Counted from the first letter of the stretch, positions 15,800 through 24,915 are shown. The stretch is DNA of 61,321 nt from Thermaceae bacterium (GCA_015478585.1 JADMIM010000010.1:1-61321), one strand, 5' to 3'. Notes: generated by a model not told the origin, from the sequence alone. Numbers and translations: made by a program.

Positions 15800-15980
15800 G
15801 CATCGCCCAGGTTTCCGGCAGAGCCCGTATGGCCTACGGCCACCCCCTTGGGCGCTGTGCGCGCCTGTAACGGGCCGGGCTTTGCCCGTGCGAGCCGCTA
15901 TGTGCTGTGCGCACCCCCTCCAGGTTAGCGGCAGAGCCGCTATGTGCTGTGCGCACCCCCTCGGGCTGCTGGGCGGCTTC
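15800..15980. repeat. G+C-rich palindromic repeat cluster
   Basis: The 378 bases between the ATP-grasp and DUF4384 genes hold no convincing gene. A 29-base direct repeat starting GAGCCGCTATGTGCTGTGCG occurs at 15892-15920 and 15934-15962 (period 42), with related, more diverged units to the left (15810-15890). Short stems such as GCGGC...GCCGC are present. The 16-mer CCCCCTCCAGGTTAGC at 15914-15929 recurs inside dnaE at 48505-48520, and related sequence lies at 44437-44470. Confidence 0.65.
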
Positions 15981-16090
15981 ACTGGAGTCCCATATTGGTA
16001 TTCAAGGAGCACAACATCCCGTACCTGTCATAATTAAACCCTGCGGGATATTGGTGGGAAAGGCTGTAGGCGAGGTTGGCTTGAGGGAAT

Positions 16091-16116
16091 AAAAAAAGGG
16101 CCGGAAGTCCGGCCCT
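16091..16116 (-). terminator. Rho-independent terminator of the DUF4384 gene
   Basis: On the minus strand: 9-bp stem AGGGCCGGA / TCCGGCCCT with a 2-base loop, directly followed by seven T residues, about 18 bases after the stop codon. Confidence 0.9.
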
Positions 16117-16133
16117 GAAGTTGGTGGGGAGAT

Positions 16134-17093
16134 TTAATGCTCGCCGTGCTGGTTGTTGTCGTAGTTTTGATTGTCGGAGTGAGGCTGATTCCAGCCGAGG
16201 TTGACGCGCACCTGACCTTTCTCGAGCCGAATTCTTAGCTGAGCCCGCTCCCCACCTCGGCGGTACTCGGCCCAGTATTCAGGGCGATTGCGGTTGCCCC
16301 GCACGTTGTAGTTCACCCGCACCCAGCCCTTAGCGATTAGATCACGGTCATAGTAACCGTAGACATCTTGTACGGGGCCAGCCTGATAAATCACCGAATA
16401 GTCGCTGCCATTTCGGTCTTCCCCCACCACTGCCCAGCCAGGAATTGGATTGACCACGATCACAACCGGCGGTTGGGGAGCCTGATAAACCGGCTGTGGG
16501 GCGGGGTAGACAGGTTGGGGTTGAGGATAGTTTCCATACTGGGCGGCTACACGGTAACTTACGGTGTCGCTCACCCAATCCTGGTCAGGTAGGGGGGTGA
16601 CTACGATAGACAGAGCCCTGGCGAGATTCCCTGCACCTTGCACGCGCATCTGTCCACTGCGAATATCGGCCATCTGGCTCAGGGAGAGCTGCTGGCGGCT
16701 AGCCACTGCAAGTACCTGGTCGGTGCCCACCGGGCCATCCACAGTGAACTGGTAACGGGCTCCCTGAGCCGGGAAGGCTCGAGTTTCCCCGGCCTGCATG
16801 AAGCTCGCGCCACTGTAGGCGTTGGGCTGCACCAGGTCAATGCGGCCATTGGCATTGATGTCGAAGAGGTAGACGTAGGCATCCTGGTTGACACGGACAT
16901 AGAGGGTGATGTTTTCACCGATGTAATAAGTGGAGTTGGAATAGCCCGAAGGGTCTTTGTTGACCCAGGTCTGGACTTGCAGGCTGGTAGGGATGGGATT
17001 GACGATGATGCTCTGGGGGTTGAAGACCGGGTTGGCCTGGGCCACCAGGCCCATCAGGCTCACCAGGCTTGTAACGAATAGTTGCTTCTTCAT
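16134..17093 (-). CDS. Secreted DUF4384 protein
   Basis: 319 residues. A signal peptide (MKKQLFVTSLVSLMGLVAQA) precedes a DUF4384 domain at about residues 50-150, recognised by YYIGENITLYVRVNQDAYVYL, IDLVQPN, FPAQGARYQFTVDGP and GTDQVLAVAS. The middle (about 195-215) is Pro/Gln/Tyr-rich (YPQPQPVYPAPQPVYQAP), and the C-terminus is rich in Asn, His and Gln. DUF4384 often occurs in surface or regulatory proteins of unknown role; a cell-envelope location is likely. GAGGACTCGAG precedes the ATG as a ribosome-binding site, and a clear terminator follows, so it is monocistronic. Confidence 0.85.
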   Translation of the reverse strand: MKKQLFVTSLVSLMGLVAQANPVFNPQSIIVNPIPTSLQVQTWVNKDPSGYSNSTYYIGENITLYVRVNQDAYVYLFDINANGRIDLVQPNAYSGASFMQAGETRAFPAQGARYQFTVDGPVGTDQVLAVASRQQLSLSQMADIRSGQMRVQGAGNLARALSIVVTPLPDQDWVSDTVSYRVAAQYGNYPQPQPVYPAPQPVYQAPQPPVVIVVNPIPGWAVVGEDRNGSDYSVIYQAGPVQDVYGYYDRDLIAKGWVRVNYNVRGNRNRPEYWAEYRRGGERAQLRIRLEKGQVRVNLGWNQPHSDNQNYDNNQHGEH

Positions 17094-17215
17094 CTCGAGT
17101 CCTCCTGCAAATCATCGTAGGGGTTGTCTCTTCGGCGGCTATGAAGCCAGCATCAGCGAAGCTTAACCTTGGCCTTGAGCCAGTCTTTATCTGCCAGAGG
17201 GCTTAATCCGGGCTT

Positions 17216-17319
17216 TATCGCGGTTCTCTGATTTTTGCCGCCCGTGGCGGCGGCAAAAATCAGATTGGCCCAGTGAATACCCTCAGGCTCTCCCAGGATT
17301 CTTTGCGAAAACTGCTCTA
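17216..17319 (-). repeat. MITE-like repeat, copy 3
   Basis: 104 bases bounded by TATCGCGGTT and AACTGCTCTA, inverted relative to copies 1 and 2, with internal palindrome TTTTTGCCGCC...GGCGGCAAAAA. Confidence 0.8.
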
Positions 17320-17492
17320 GCTGGGGGTGAGCAGGCCAGGGTGAGTCATGGTTTCGTGCTTATCCTGCCTCAGGGCCACCGCAAAGACAGGTAAATCCCT
17401 CGAGCTTTGGGAGTCAAAGCGACCCGGACGCTCTATAGTTTTGTACATCTCGAGCCCTTCATGGTGCTCCCTGCTTGCAGGGGGCACTGCGT

Positions 17493-17598
17493 TATCACGG
17501 TTTCTGCTATTTTTGCCGCTGCTCATGGCGGCAAAAAGGTGCTGGGTACGGTCTTTCTAAGCGGGTGGACTGTCCTATTCTTTCTGAAAACCGCTCTA
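17493..17598 (-). repeat. MITE-like repeat, copy 4
   Basis: 106 bases bounded by TATCACGGTTTC and GAAAACCGCTCTA, in the same orientation as copy 3 and 173 bases away. Together they occupy much of the gap 17094-17769 between the DUF4384 and acyl-CoA synthetase genes, which otherwise shows no gene. Confidence 0.8.
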
Positions 17599-17769
17599 AG
17601 ATCGCCAATGCAGATATTCGCGGCCACCCCGCAACTTGTGGAGGGTTGCTTTTGACCTTGCGGTGGCCCTGTACCCTGCCGCCCCTTAGGAACCCTATTC
17701 CTACACTTCTGCTACAGTCATAGGAGCATCCAATAGTCGTAAACTGAAGCACAACCTAAAGGAGATTCC

Positions 17770-19392
17770 ATGCAAGGCACCATGATGAACTATCCTTTGA
17801 CCCTGACTTCGATCTTAGAGCGGGCCGGACACCTGTTCCCCAAACAGGAAATTATCACTCGCCTGCCCGACAAATCACTGCACCGCTATACCTACGCCGA
17901 CTTCTATCGCCGCGCGAGGGCTCTGGCTGAGGCACTGCAAAAAGCGGGCCTGAAAAAAGGCGACCGGGTGGCTACATTGTCTTGGAACACTTATGCCCAC
18001 CTCGAGGCCTACTTTGGCATTCCGGCAGCAGGGGGGGTACTGCACACCCTCAACTTGCGCCTGCATCCAAATGATGTGGCCTATATCGTCCAGCACGCCG
18101 AAGACCGCTTCTTGATTGTGGACGATGTGCTGCTGCCTCTTTTGGAGAAGTGCCGCGCCGACATCAAGCCCGAGCGGGTTTTGGTGGTTCCACTTACCGG
18201 TCAGCCTATCCCGCCGGGGATGGGCCTCGAGAGCTACGAGGATTTCCTGGCGAGCGCCACCGGCGACTTCGACTACCCGGCCCTGAGCGAGGACGACCCC
18301 AGCGGCATGTGCTATACCTCGGGTACTACCGGCAAGCCCAAAGGGGTGGTGTATACCCACCGCTCTACCGTGTTGCACAGCCTGGGCTCGGCCTTGCCGG
18401 ACGTGCTCAACTTGTCCATGAAAGACGTGCTGCTGCCGGTGGTTCCGATGTTCCACGTGATGGCCTGGGGGCTGCCCTTTACCGGGGTGATGATGGGGTC
18501 GAAGATGGTCATGCCAGGGCCACACCTCGATGCGGCTAGCCTGCTAGACCTTTACGAAAGCGAAAAGGTTACCAAGACTGCCGGCGTGCCAACCATCTGG
18601 ATGGGCGTGCTGCAAGCCTTGCAAAAGGAGCCGACCCGCTGGAAGCTACAGCCGATGGAGATGGTAGTGGGAGGCTCGGCTGCACCGGAGACCCTGATCC
18701 GGGCCTACGACCAGTTTGGCCTGAAGGTGCTGCACGCTTGGGGCATGACCGAAACCAGCCCCCTCGGCACTACCAGCCGCCTTAAGACCAATCTGCAAGG
18801 GGGTTCTGCCGATGAACAGTATGCCTATCGCGCGACCCAGGGTATTCCCACGCCCTTAGTAGAAGTGCGGGCGGTAGGAGAGAGTGGCCCGGTTCCCTGG
18901 GATGGGGTGAGCATGGGCGAGCTCGAGGTGCGGGGGCCGTGGGTGGCGAGCGGGTATTACCGCCTCGAGGCCGAGAATGACAAGTGGAGCCCCGATGGCT
19001 GGTTCCGCACCGGTGATGTAGCGACCATCAACCCCGAGGGCTATGTCAAAATCACTGACCGCACCAAAGACCTGATCAAGTCGGGTGGGGAGTGGATTAG
19101 CTCGCTCGACTTGGAAAACGCCCTGATGGGCCATCCGGCGGTCAAGGAGGCTGCTGTGATCGCCATCCCGCACCCCAAGTGGGCCGAGCGTCCACTGGCG
19201 GCGGTGGTTTTGAAAGACGGAGCCCAGGCCACGGCAGAGGAGTTGAAGAAATACCTCGAGCCTAAGTTTGCCAAATGGTGGCTGCCCGATGCAGTAGTTT
19301 TTATATCCGAGATTCCCCGTACCAGCACGGGTAAGTTTCTCAAAGCTCAACTGCGTGATCAGTACAAGAGCTGGCAGTGGGAAAGTGCTTGA
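17770..19392 (+). CDS. Long-chain fatty acid-CoA ligase (AMP-binding)
   Basis: 540 residues, the size of the Thermus long-chain acyl-CoA synthetase. It activates fatty acids to acyl-CoA through an acyl-adenylate. The P-loop reads YTSGTTGKPKG (about residues 185-195). Other adenylate-forming motifs are HAWGMTETSP, GWFRTGDVATINPEGYVKI, DRTKDLIKSGGEWIS and the C-terminal catalytic Lys in PRTSTGKFLKAQLRD. AAAGGAG precedes the ATG at 17770. No beta-oxidation genes are adjacent; a GabD2-like dehydrogenase and an AidB-like protein elsewhere in the window are not linked. Confidence 0.94.
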   Translation: MQGTMMNYPLTLTSILERAGHLFPKQEIITRLPDKSLHRYTYADFYRRARALAEALQKAGLKKGDRVATLSWNTYAHLEAYFGIPAAGGVLHTLNLRLHPNDVAYIVQHAEDRFLIVDDVLLPLLEKCRADIKPERVLVVPLTGQPIPPGMGLESYEDFLASATGDFDYPALSEDDPSGMCYTSGTTGKPKGVVYTHRSTVLHSLGSALPDVLNLSMKDVLLPVVPMFHVMAWGLPFTGVMMGSKMVMPGPHLDAASLLDLYESEKVTKTAGVPTIWMGVLQALQKEPTRWKLQPMEMVVGGSAAPETLIRAYDQFGLKVLHAWGMTETSPLGTTSRLKTNLQGGSADEQYAYRATQGIPTPLVEVRAVGESGPVPWDGVSMGELEVRGPWVASGYYRLEAENDKWSPDGWFRTGDVATINPEGYVKITDRTKDLIKSGGEWISSLDLENALMGHPAVKEAAVIAIPHPKWAERPLAAVVLKDGAQATAEELKKYLEPKFAKWWLPDAVVFISEIPRTSTGKFLKAQLRDQYKSWQWESA

Positions 19393-19429
19393 AAGGGTAG
19401 ACCACCCGTGAAATAGAAGGTGAGCCGCT

Positions 19430-20236
19430 CTAGCCGGAGCGGGGATACGGGGCGTAGCCTGCCCGCAGGAAATAGAGTCCTTGGGGTGGAGAGGTCTTCC
19501 CGGCTTCGCTCCGCCTGCCTCCTTCGAGCAGGGCCTGGATGTTGTTGGAATCGCGCTTGCCTAGCCCCACCTCGACCAGCGTGCCGACCATGCTGCGCAC
19601 CTGTCCCCGCACGAAGCCCGAACCCACGAACTCTAGCCATATTTCCCGCCCGTTGCCCTCGGCGGGGCGCACCTCGAGGTGAACTTTATAGATTTCCCGC
19701 ACCGTGCTGCGTTCTTCCAAGCGAGCCCTAGGCTCGGCGGCGTTGCCGCTACCTTCTCTAACCGCGAAAGCCGCGAAATCGTGGGTTCCTAAAAAGTATT
19801 CGAGGGCGTGGCGCATGGGAACCAAGTTGAGCGACTGGGGTATCCACCACACCCTGGTGCGCTCGAGGGCCGGGGGCATGGTGCGCTGCAAGATACGGTA
19901 GCGATACTCCCGCCACGCACAGCTTTTGCGGGCATGAAACAAAGGGTCTACTTCCTCGGCAGCCAGGGCGCGGATATCGCTTGGCAGGAGGCTATTGAGG
20001 GCAAAAGGGATTTTGTCTGACGGGATGGAATCTTGGCTGTCGTAGTGAACAGGCATAGCCAGGGCGTGAACCCCGGCATCGGTGCGGCCACAGGCATAAA
20101 TTTTGGCTTTTGCACCGGGAATTTGGGCCAGGGCGGCCTCGAGTTCACCTTGCACGGTGCGCTCTCCTTGCTCTTGAATTTGCAAGCCAGCAAAGAGGGT
20201 TCCGTCGAATTCGATGGTCAGTTTGATGCGGCGCAT
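19430..20236 (-). CDS. truA: tRNA pseudouridine synthase A
   Basis: 268 residues. It isomerises U38-U40 in the tRNA anticodon stem. The catalytic Asp lies in ACGRTDAGVHA (about residues 48-58), and ARKSCAWREYRYRI plus FVGSGFVRGQVRSMVGTLVEVG are further TruA blocks. The start MRRIKLTIEFDGT is preferred because it gives the usual N-terminus; a start seven codons upstream is possible. It lies 83 bases beyond the iron-transport ATPase on the same strand and could be read through from it. It is convergent with the acyl-CoA synthetase gene. Confidence 0.93.
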   Translation of the reverse strand: MRRIKLTIEFDGTLFAGLQIQEQGERTVQGELEAALAQIPGAKAKIYACGRTDAGVHALAMPVHYDSQDSIPSDKIPFALNSLLPSDIRALAAEEVDPLFHARKSCAWREYRYRILQRTMPPALERTRVWWIPQSLNLVPMRHALEYFLGTHDFAAFAVREGSGNAAEPRARLEERSTVREIYKVHLEVRPAEGNGREIWLEFVGSGFVRGQVRSMVGTLVEVGLGKRDSNNIQALLEGGRRSEAGKTSPPQGLYFLRAGYAPYPRSG

Positions 20237-20318
20237 AAAAAGTTGAACACTGAGCATCCAACGCCTAATACAGGATCAGATCGTACCTGCTCTGCCAGGC
20301 TGGGAAGCGGAGGAAGCT

Positions 20319-21434
20319 TCAGTCGCCTGCCCCCAGTTTATCCTGCCCGCCCACCACTACGGCCTTGGCCCGCACCAACAGTCGCACCTTGTCACCGGGC
20401 TGAAAGGGGCTTTCGGGGCTTTCCTGCACGGTTAGCTCGCGGCTGCCTAGCCGTACGCGGTAGGTCAGGTCATGGCCTTTGAACTCCCTCGAGAGCACCT
20501 CGCCCTCCAACTGCCGCGCCGAGATGCCGAACTGCCCCAGCGGAGAGGCCAGGCTCAGGCCCTCAGGGCGCAACGAGAGCAATACTGCGCCCTGGGCGGC
20601 CTGGGTGAGCACCAATCGGCCCAGCGGGGTCTCGGCCTCGAGGCCCTTGGCTTCGCCGGGAATCAGGTTGGTGCGGCCCAGAAACTGGGCCACGAAGGGG
20701 GTTTGAGGGTGGGCATAGACGGCTTCGGGGGTGCCGGTTTGCTCGAGCCTGCCTCCGCGCATTACCGCCAGCCGGTCAGCAAAAGACAGGGCTTCTTCCT
20801 GGTCGTGGGTAACGAGCACCGCTCCAATTTGGTTGTGCTTCAGAAGTGCGCGCACCTCGTCGCGGGTAGACTGCCGCAGGGCCGCGTCTAGGCTGCTAAA
20901 GGGTTCGTCCAGCAGGATGAGCTGGGGGCCGGGGGCAATGGCTCTTGCCAGTGCCACGCGCTGCTGCTGCCCACCCGAAAGCTCGGCGGGTTTACGGTCT
21001 TTGAAAACCGTCAGGCCAACCAGGCTCAAAACCTCTTCGACCCTGGCCCGGCGGGCTTTTGGGCTCAGGCCGCGCAGTCCGAAAGCTACGTTGCCAAAAA
21101 CGCTTAGATGAGGGAACAGGGCATAATCCTGAAACACGAAGCCAATCCCCCGGTCTTCGGCGGGCAGGTGGCTGAGGTTTTTGCTGTCCATCACCACCTT
21201 TCCCCCATCGGCGGGCTCAAATCCGGCAATCAGGCGCAAAGTGGTGGTCTTGCCGCAACCCGAAGGCCCCAAAAGGGCGAAAATCTCACCCTGTTTAACC
21301 TGAAAACTCACCTCCTGGACGACAGGGGGCAGGGCCGGGTGAAAGCGCTTGGTCAGCCCGGAAACACTCAACAGCGGCTCGAGCCCCAGGCTCTTGGCGG
21401 TGGGTGCTGGATGTTCGACCTTGGGCGCGTTCAT
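20319..21434 (-). CDS. Iron(III)-type ABC transporter ATP-binding protein
   Basis: 371 residues, FbpC/PotA class. Walker A LLGPSGCGKTTTLRLIAGFE, signature LSGGQQQRVALARA, Walker B LILLDEPFSSLDA and switch His VLVTHDQEEAL are complete. A C-terminal TOBE-like regulatory domain covers about residues 270-365 (LRPEGLSLA, KGHDLTYRVRLG). The ATG overlaps the TGA of the permease gene (ATGA), so the two are translationally coupled. Longer frames upstream lie inside the permease. It energises import by the neighbouring permease; ferric iron is the inferred substrate from the FbpA-like binding protein. Confidence 0.93.
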   Translation of the reverse strand: MNAPKVEHPAPTAKSLGLEPLLSVSGLTKRFHPALPPVVQEVSFQVKQGEIFALLGPSGCGKTTTLRLIAGFEPADGGKVVMDSKNLSHLPAEDRGIGFVFQDYALFPHLSVFGNVAFGLRGLSPKARRARVEEVLSLVGLTVFKDRKPAELSGGQQQRVALARAIAPGPQLILLDEPFSSLDAALRQSTRDEVRALLKHNQIGAVLVTHDQEEALSFADRLAVMRGGRLEQTGTPEAVYAHPQTPFVAQFLGRTNLIPGEAKGLEAETPLGRLVLTQAAQGAVLLSLRPEGLSLASPLGQFGISARQLEGEVLSREFKGHDLTYRVRLGSRELTVQESPESPFQPGDKVRLLVRAKAVVVGGQDKLGAGD

Positions 21435-22996
21435 CTTCGTTCCTGAGTGAGCAACAAACCGATAAAACAAGCCGAAAATACCACGATAATCAGGGCGTAA
21501 GGGGCGGCTTGGGCATATACGGCTTCGGAAGTGTAGCTCCAAATGCGCGTGGCCAGCGTATCGTAGCCTACTGGGGCCAACAAGAAGGTGAGCGGTAGTT
21601 CCTTCACCGACGACAAAAATACCAAGGCCATGCTCGAGAGCAGCCCCCGCCGCAGCAGGGGGAAGGTGGCCCGCATAAAAGCCTGAGCCGGACGATACCC
21701 CAGCCCTCGAGCGGCCTCTTCCAGGCGCGGCGAAGCCTGGTACAGGGCGCTACGAATAGGGCCGATGGCCTCGGCCATGAAGTATAGGGCATAAGCCATA
21801 ATCAGCAGGCCCAGGGTCTGGTAGAGGAAGGGTAGACCGCGCAGGCTAAAGAAAATCAGGGCCAGGGCAAAGGCCAGCGGCGGGACAGCGTAACCAAGGT
21901 AGGCGGTGCGCTCTAGCGCCCTGGAAAGCCTGCTGGGATAACGCACGCCTAAATAGGCCAGGGGCAAAGCCAAGCTAGTCGCCACCAATGCCGCTGGGGC
22001 CGAAGCCTGGAGGGTGTTCCACAGCGCATCCAGCAGGTCGCTGAGGCCGGTTTGCTGGGCTACGATGCCCACCGTCCAATACCCCACCGTAGCCAGGGGG
22101 ATGACCAAGGCCCCAGCAATGGGAATCGCGGCGAAACCATAGGCCAGGGGAGTCCACCGGCCCAGTGGGGTTTGGGTCTGTCGCCGGGCACTGCCTTGCC
22201 CCACCCGGCTCAGATTGAGGCCCAGCAGGGCTCTGGCCTCGAGCCACAACAGGCTCAGAGTCAGGACAATCAGCATCAGCGAGAGCCAGGCCGCATACAC
22301 CCGGTCGAAGGAGGCTGAGTATTGAATATAGATGGCATAGCTGAAAGTTTCAAAGCGCATCAGGCTGACCACCCCGAAATCACCCAGCACGTGTAACCCA
22401 ATCAGCAGCCAGCCCGCGTATAGCGCGGGTCGCAGTTGGGGCAGCACCACCTTCAGCACCACCGCAATCCCGCGATAGCCCAGGCTGCGGGCGGCTTCCT
22501 CGAGGCTAGGATCCAAGCCCAGCAGCGCGGCCCTGAGGTTCAAGAACAAATAGGGGTAGATAAATAGCGTCAGCACGCCCAGCGCCCCCCAGTACCCCTG
22601 GGGGCGAGGCCAGTTCAGGTGTAGCAGGGTCTCGAGCAGTCCCCCTGGCCCAGTAGCCCCCAGCAGCGCGAAAGCCCCCACGTAGCCCGGAACCGCCAGA
22701 GGTAAAGTCAGAAGCAGGCTCAGAAAGCGCTTCCCACGGAGGTTGCTACGGGTGGTGAGCCAGGCCAGGGGCAGGGCCAGCAGGGTGCAGACCAGCAACA
22801 CCCCCAGCATCAGGGCTAGGGTGTTGCCCAAAAGCCGCAGGTTGCGCTCTCGAAACACGATTTCCTGTAGGGTTTGGGGGTCGGCCTGCAAAGCCCGTAG
22901 CAACAGGTAGACCATCGGTAACAACACCCCGGCCAAGGCTAGCAAGGCCGGGAGTATGAAGTGCCAGGGCAGGGGCCGCCCAGCAGTACGCACCAT
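21431..22996 (-). CDS. Iron(III)-type ABC transporter permease, fused double domain
   Basis: 521 residues with about 12 membrane spans, made of two binding-protein-dependent permease domains. EAA-type loops are visible as EEAARSLGYRGIAVVLKVVLPQLRPAL in the first half (core EEAARSLGYRG) and EEAARGLGYRPAQAFMRATFP in the second. This fused form is the FbpB layout. The start MVRTAG follows an upstream region with a Fur-like sequence at 23053-23067. The stop overlaps the ATPase start by four bases. Confidence 0.92.
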   Translation of the reverse strand: MVRTAGRPLPWHFILPALLALAGVLLPMVYLLLRALQADPQTLQEIVFRERNLRLLGNTLALMLGVLLVCTLLALPLAWLTTRSNLRGKRFLSLLLTLPLAVPGYVGAFALLGATGPGGLLETLLHLNWPRPQGYWGALGVLTLFIYPYLFLNLRAALLGLDPSLEEAARSLGYRGIAVVLKVVLPQLRPALYAGWLLIGLHVLGDFGVVSLMRFETFSYAIYIQYSASFDRVYAAWLSLMLIVLTLSLLWLEARALLGLNLSRVGQGSARRQTQTPLGRWTPLAYGFAAIPIAGALVIPLATVGYWTVGIVAQQTGLSDLLDALWNTLQASAPAALVATSLALPLAYLGVRYPSRLSRALERTAYLGYAVPPLAFALALIFFSLRGLPFLYQTLGLLIMAYALYFMAEAIGPIRSALYQASPRLEEAARGLGYRPAQAFMRATFPLLRRGLLSSMALVFLSSVKELPLTFLLAPVGYDTLATRIWSYTSEAVYAQAAPYALIIVVFSACFIGLLLTQERR

Positions 22997-23052
22997 AAGT
23001 GAGCCTGAGTGTATCCCAGTCGAGCAGCAGGGTTTCGGGGCTCGAGGCACAG

Positions 23053-23067
23053 TGATAATGATTCGCA
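23053..23067 (-). promoter_or_regulatory. Fur-like site upstream of the iron permease
   Basis: The plus strand reads TGATAATGATTCGCA, and the minus strand TGCGAATCATTATCA. This is close to a half to two-thirds of the classical Fur box (GATAATGATAATCATTATC). It lies 57-71 bases before the permease start. A separate promoter there is not obvious. Confidence 0.4.
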
Positions 23068-23101
23068 CCAAGAAGCCGAGGGCAAAGAGCAGAGCAGAAA
23101 G

Positions 23102-23698
23102 TCAAAAACCTGTGTTGCTTGGCACATCCCAGTGCCACTCGACCTTGCTCTGCCAGTCGCGGCGCACCCCTCGAGGCCAGGGAATGCTGGGATGGCCCAC
23201 GTAGACGAAACCCAGCAGCTTGGTGGGAGCTTGTAGCCCTACGAATCGTGCGGTGTTTTCGTGCAAAACTGCCAGACCCGAAGTCCAGAAGGCGCTCAAG
23301 CCAAGGCTGGCAGCGACCAGTTGTGCAGCATGAACCGCCGCTCCCACTGCCGCGACCTCTTCCCATTCGGGGTGATGACCGCCGGGCTGCATTCCCACCG
23401 CAATCCACACCGGGGCCAGCCAGACCCGCTCAGCCTGGATTTTCTCGGCTAGCGGATTGTATTTCTCGGCGGGGATGCCCAGCCGGTAGGACTGGGCAAA
23501 GGCTTCTCCCAGAGCTTGGCGGGCTGCGCCCGCGAAGACCGAGAAGCGCCAGGGCTCGGAATCACCGTGGTTGGGAGCCCAGTTGGCGGCCTCGAGCATC
23601 TGTTCTATCCATTCGCGCGGAAGGGGGTCGGGTTTGAGCAGGTTTTGCTTGATGCTGCGGCGCTGGGCGATGAGGGAGAGGAGGTCTGAAGTCAACAT
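23102..23698 (-). CDS. Nitroreductase family protein
   Basis: 198 residues of the FMN-dependent nitroreductase fold. It begins LISLIAQRR-like LLSLIAQRRSIKQNLL, with the FMN-contact arginines, then WAPNHGDSEPWRFSVF, AAVHAAQLVAASLGLSAFW and LLGFVYVGHPS. It probably reduces quinones, flavins or nitro compounds with NAD(P)H. The gene lies between the iron-binding protein and permease genes on the same strand, which suggests a part in reductive release of iron; that is inference. The start MLTSDL is preferred over an upstream ATG because it gives the family N-terminus. Confidence 0.88.
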   Translation of the reverse strand: MLTSDLLSLIAQRRSIKQNLLKPDPLPREWIEQMLEAANWAPNHGDSEPWRFSVFAGAARQALGEAFAQSYRLGIPAEKYNPLAEKIQAERVWLAPVWIAVGMQPGGHHPEWEEVAAVGAAVHAAQLVAASLGLSAFWTSGLAVLHENTARFVGLQAPTKLLGFVYVGHPSIPWPRGVRRDWQSKVEWHWDVPSNTGF

Positions 23699-23795
23699 GA
23701 TTTCTCTAACCAACAGTGTAGAGCGATTTTCATGAACAACCACCCACCAGCCCCATAAGAAACTCGAATGGATAACGGGGTCTTGAGAACCACGA

Positions 23796-23822
23796 TAGGG
23801 CCGACTCAGAGAATCGGCCCTA
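23796..23822. terminator. Hairpin between binding-protein and nitroreductase genes
   Basis: Perfect 9-bp stem TAGGGCCGA / TCGGCCCTA with a 9-base loop, 24 bases after the binding-protein stop. It may cause partial termination or stabilise the upstream message, as often seen after periplasmic binding-protein genes. It resembles the hairpin after folE. Confidence 0.5.
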
Positions 23823-23845
23823 CCAGATAAATCTGGCCTCGAGAC

Positions 23846-24898
23846 CTACAGCAGCCCCACCTCGCGCAGCAGCTTGAGGGTTCCGTCCAGGTCGGTGAGC
23901 TTGCTGAAATCGAGTTTTGGGCTGCGCCCAACTACCTCGGTAAAGGGCAGCAGGCTGGCTGGGAGCTTGATACCGCTCACCACCGGATACTCGCGCACCT
24001 GGTCTACGGTAAACTGCTGGCTTTTGGCCTCGAGCAGGTAGTTCAGGAATTTCTCGGCCAGTGCGGGCTGTTTGCTGGTCTTGAGCACGGCTGCCCCAGT
24101 AACCAGGGCCAGGCTGCCCACATCACCCTTGCTGAAATAGTAGGTGGCCACGTTGGCTTTGGCGGCGGGGTTGGAGGAGGTAGGGGTTTTAACCTGGTCT
24201 TCCTCTTTGCCTTCGTACTCGCCTTCTTGAATGCCTGCCAGCAGGCGCTGGATGTAGTAGTGATTGGAGAGGCCCACGTCAATCTCACCGGCCCGCATGG
24301 CATCGAGCATGGCTGGGTTGTTGGCATAGGCTTTGGCCCCAGCGGCTTTCATGGCCAGAAGCCAGGCCTTGGTTGCGGCCTCACCCTTCAGCGCCCGCAT
24401 GGCGGTAATAAAGTCCTGGAAGCTGCTATAAGTAGGAGTCCAGCCGATGCGCCCTTTGAGCTTGGCAATCTGGGGCAAGTCCATCACCGAGGCCGGAAGC
24501 TCGCTGGGCTTGATCTTGCTGGGATTGTAGGCCAGTACCCTAAAGCGCACCGAGACCGGAACCCACAGGCCACTGCTGGGGACGAACTCGCTGGGGCGGC
24601 TGAGCAGCTCGGGGGGTAGCTTGAGCAGCAAGCCCGCTTTGGTGGCAGCTTCCAGCGAACCCGAAGAGTTGGCCCAGAACAAGTCGGCGGGGCTACGGCT
24701 GCCTTCTTCCTGCAGGGCAGCCAGGATTTCGGCATCAGGGCCAAAGCGCAGCTTGACCTGGATGCCAGTGTCCTTCTCGAACTGTTTGATGATGGGCTGG
24801 ACTAAACCTTCGCCACGGGAGGCATAGATGGTCAGGCTCTGGGCCTGCACAGCACCAATGACTAGGGCGGCCAGAAGTGCCAGGGGGAATCTTTTCAT
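23846..24898 (-). CDS. Iron(III)-type extracellular solute-binding protein
   Basis: 350 residues. A signal peptide MKRFPLALLAALVIGAVQA leads into SLTIYASRGEGLVQPIIKQF, a typical FbpA/FutA start. SNHYYIQRL and VATYYFSKGDVGSLALVTGAAVL also match periplasmic ferric-binding proteins; the tandem tyrosines are the usual iron ligands. It should capture Fe(III) outside the cytoplasmic membrane and deliver it to the permease. AGGAG precedes the ATG. A strong promoter lies at 24951-24979. It heads the unit binding protein, nitroreductase, permease, ATPase. Confidence 0.93.
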   Translation of the reverse strand: MKRFPLALLAALVIGAVQAQSLTIYASRGEGLVQPIIKQFEKDTGIQVKLRFGPDAEILAALQEEGSRSPADLFWANSSGSLEAATKAGLLLKLPPELLSRPSEFVPSSGLWVPVSVRFRVLAYNPSKIKPSELPASVMDLPQIAKLKGRIGWTPTYSSFQDFITAMRALKGEAATKAWLLAMKAAGAKAYANNPAMLDAMRAGEIDVGLSNHYYIQRLLAGIQEGEYEGKEEDQVKTPTSSNPAAKANVATYYFSKGDVGSLALVTGAAVLKTSKQPALAEKFLNYLLEAKSQQFTVDQVREYPVVSGIKLPASLLPFTEVVGRSPKLDFSKLTDLDGTLKLLREVGLL

Positions 24899-24915
24899 GG
24901 GTTTCTCCTAAATTT

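Noticed and set aside
15892-15962. CRISPR array from the 29-base direct repeat
   Set aside because: Only two copies with a 13-base gap, no cas gene, and the unit is itself palindromic and found elsewhere.
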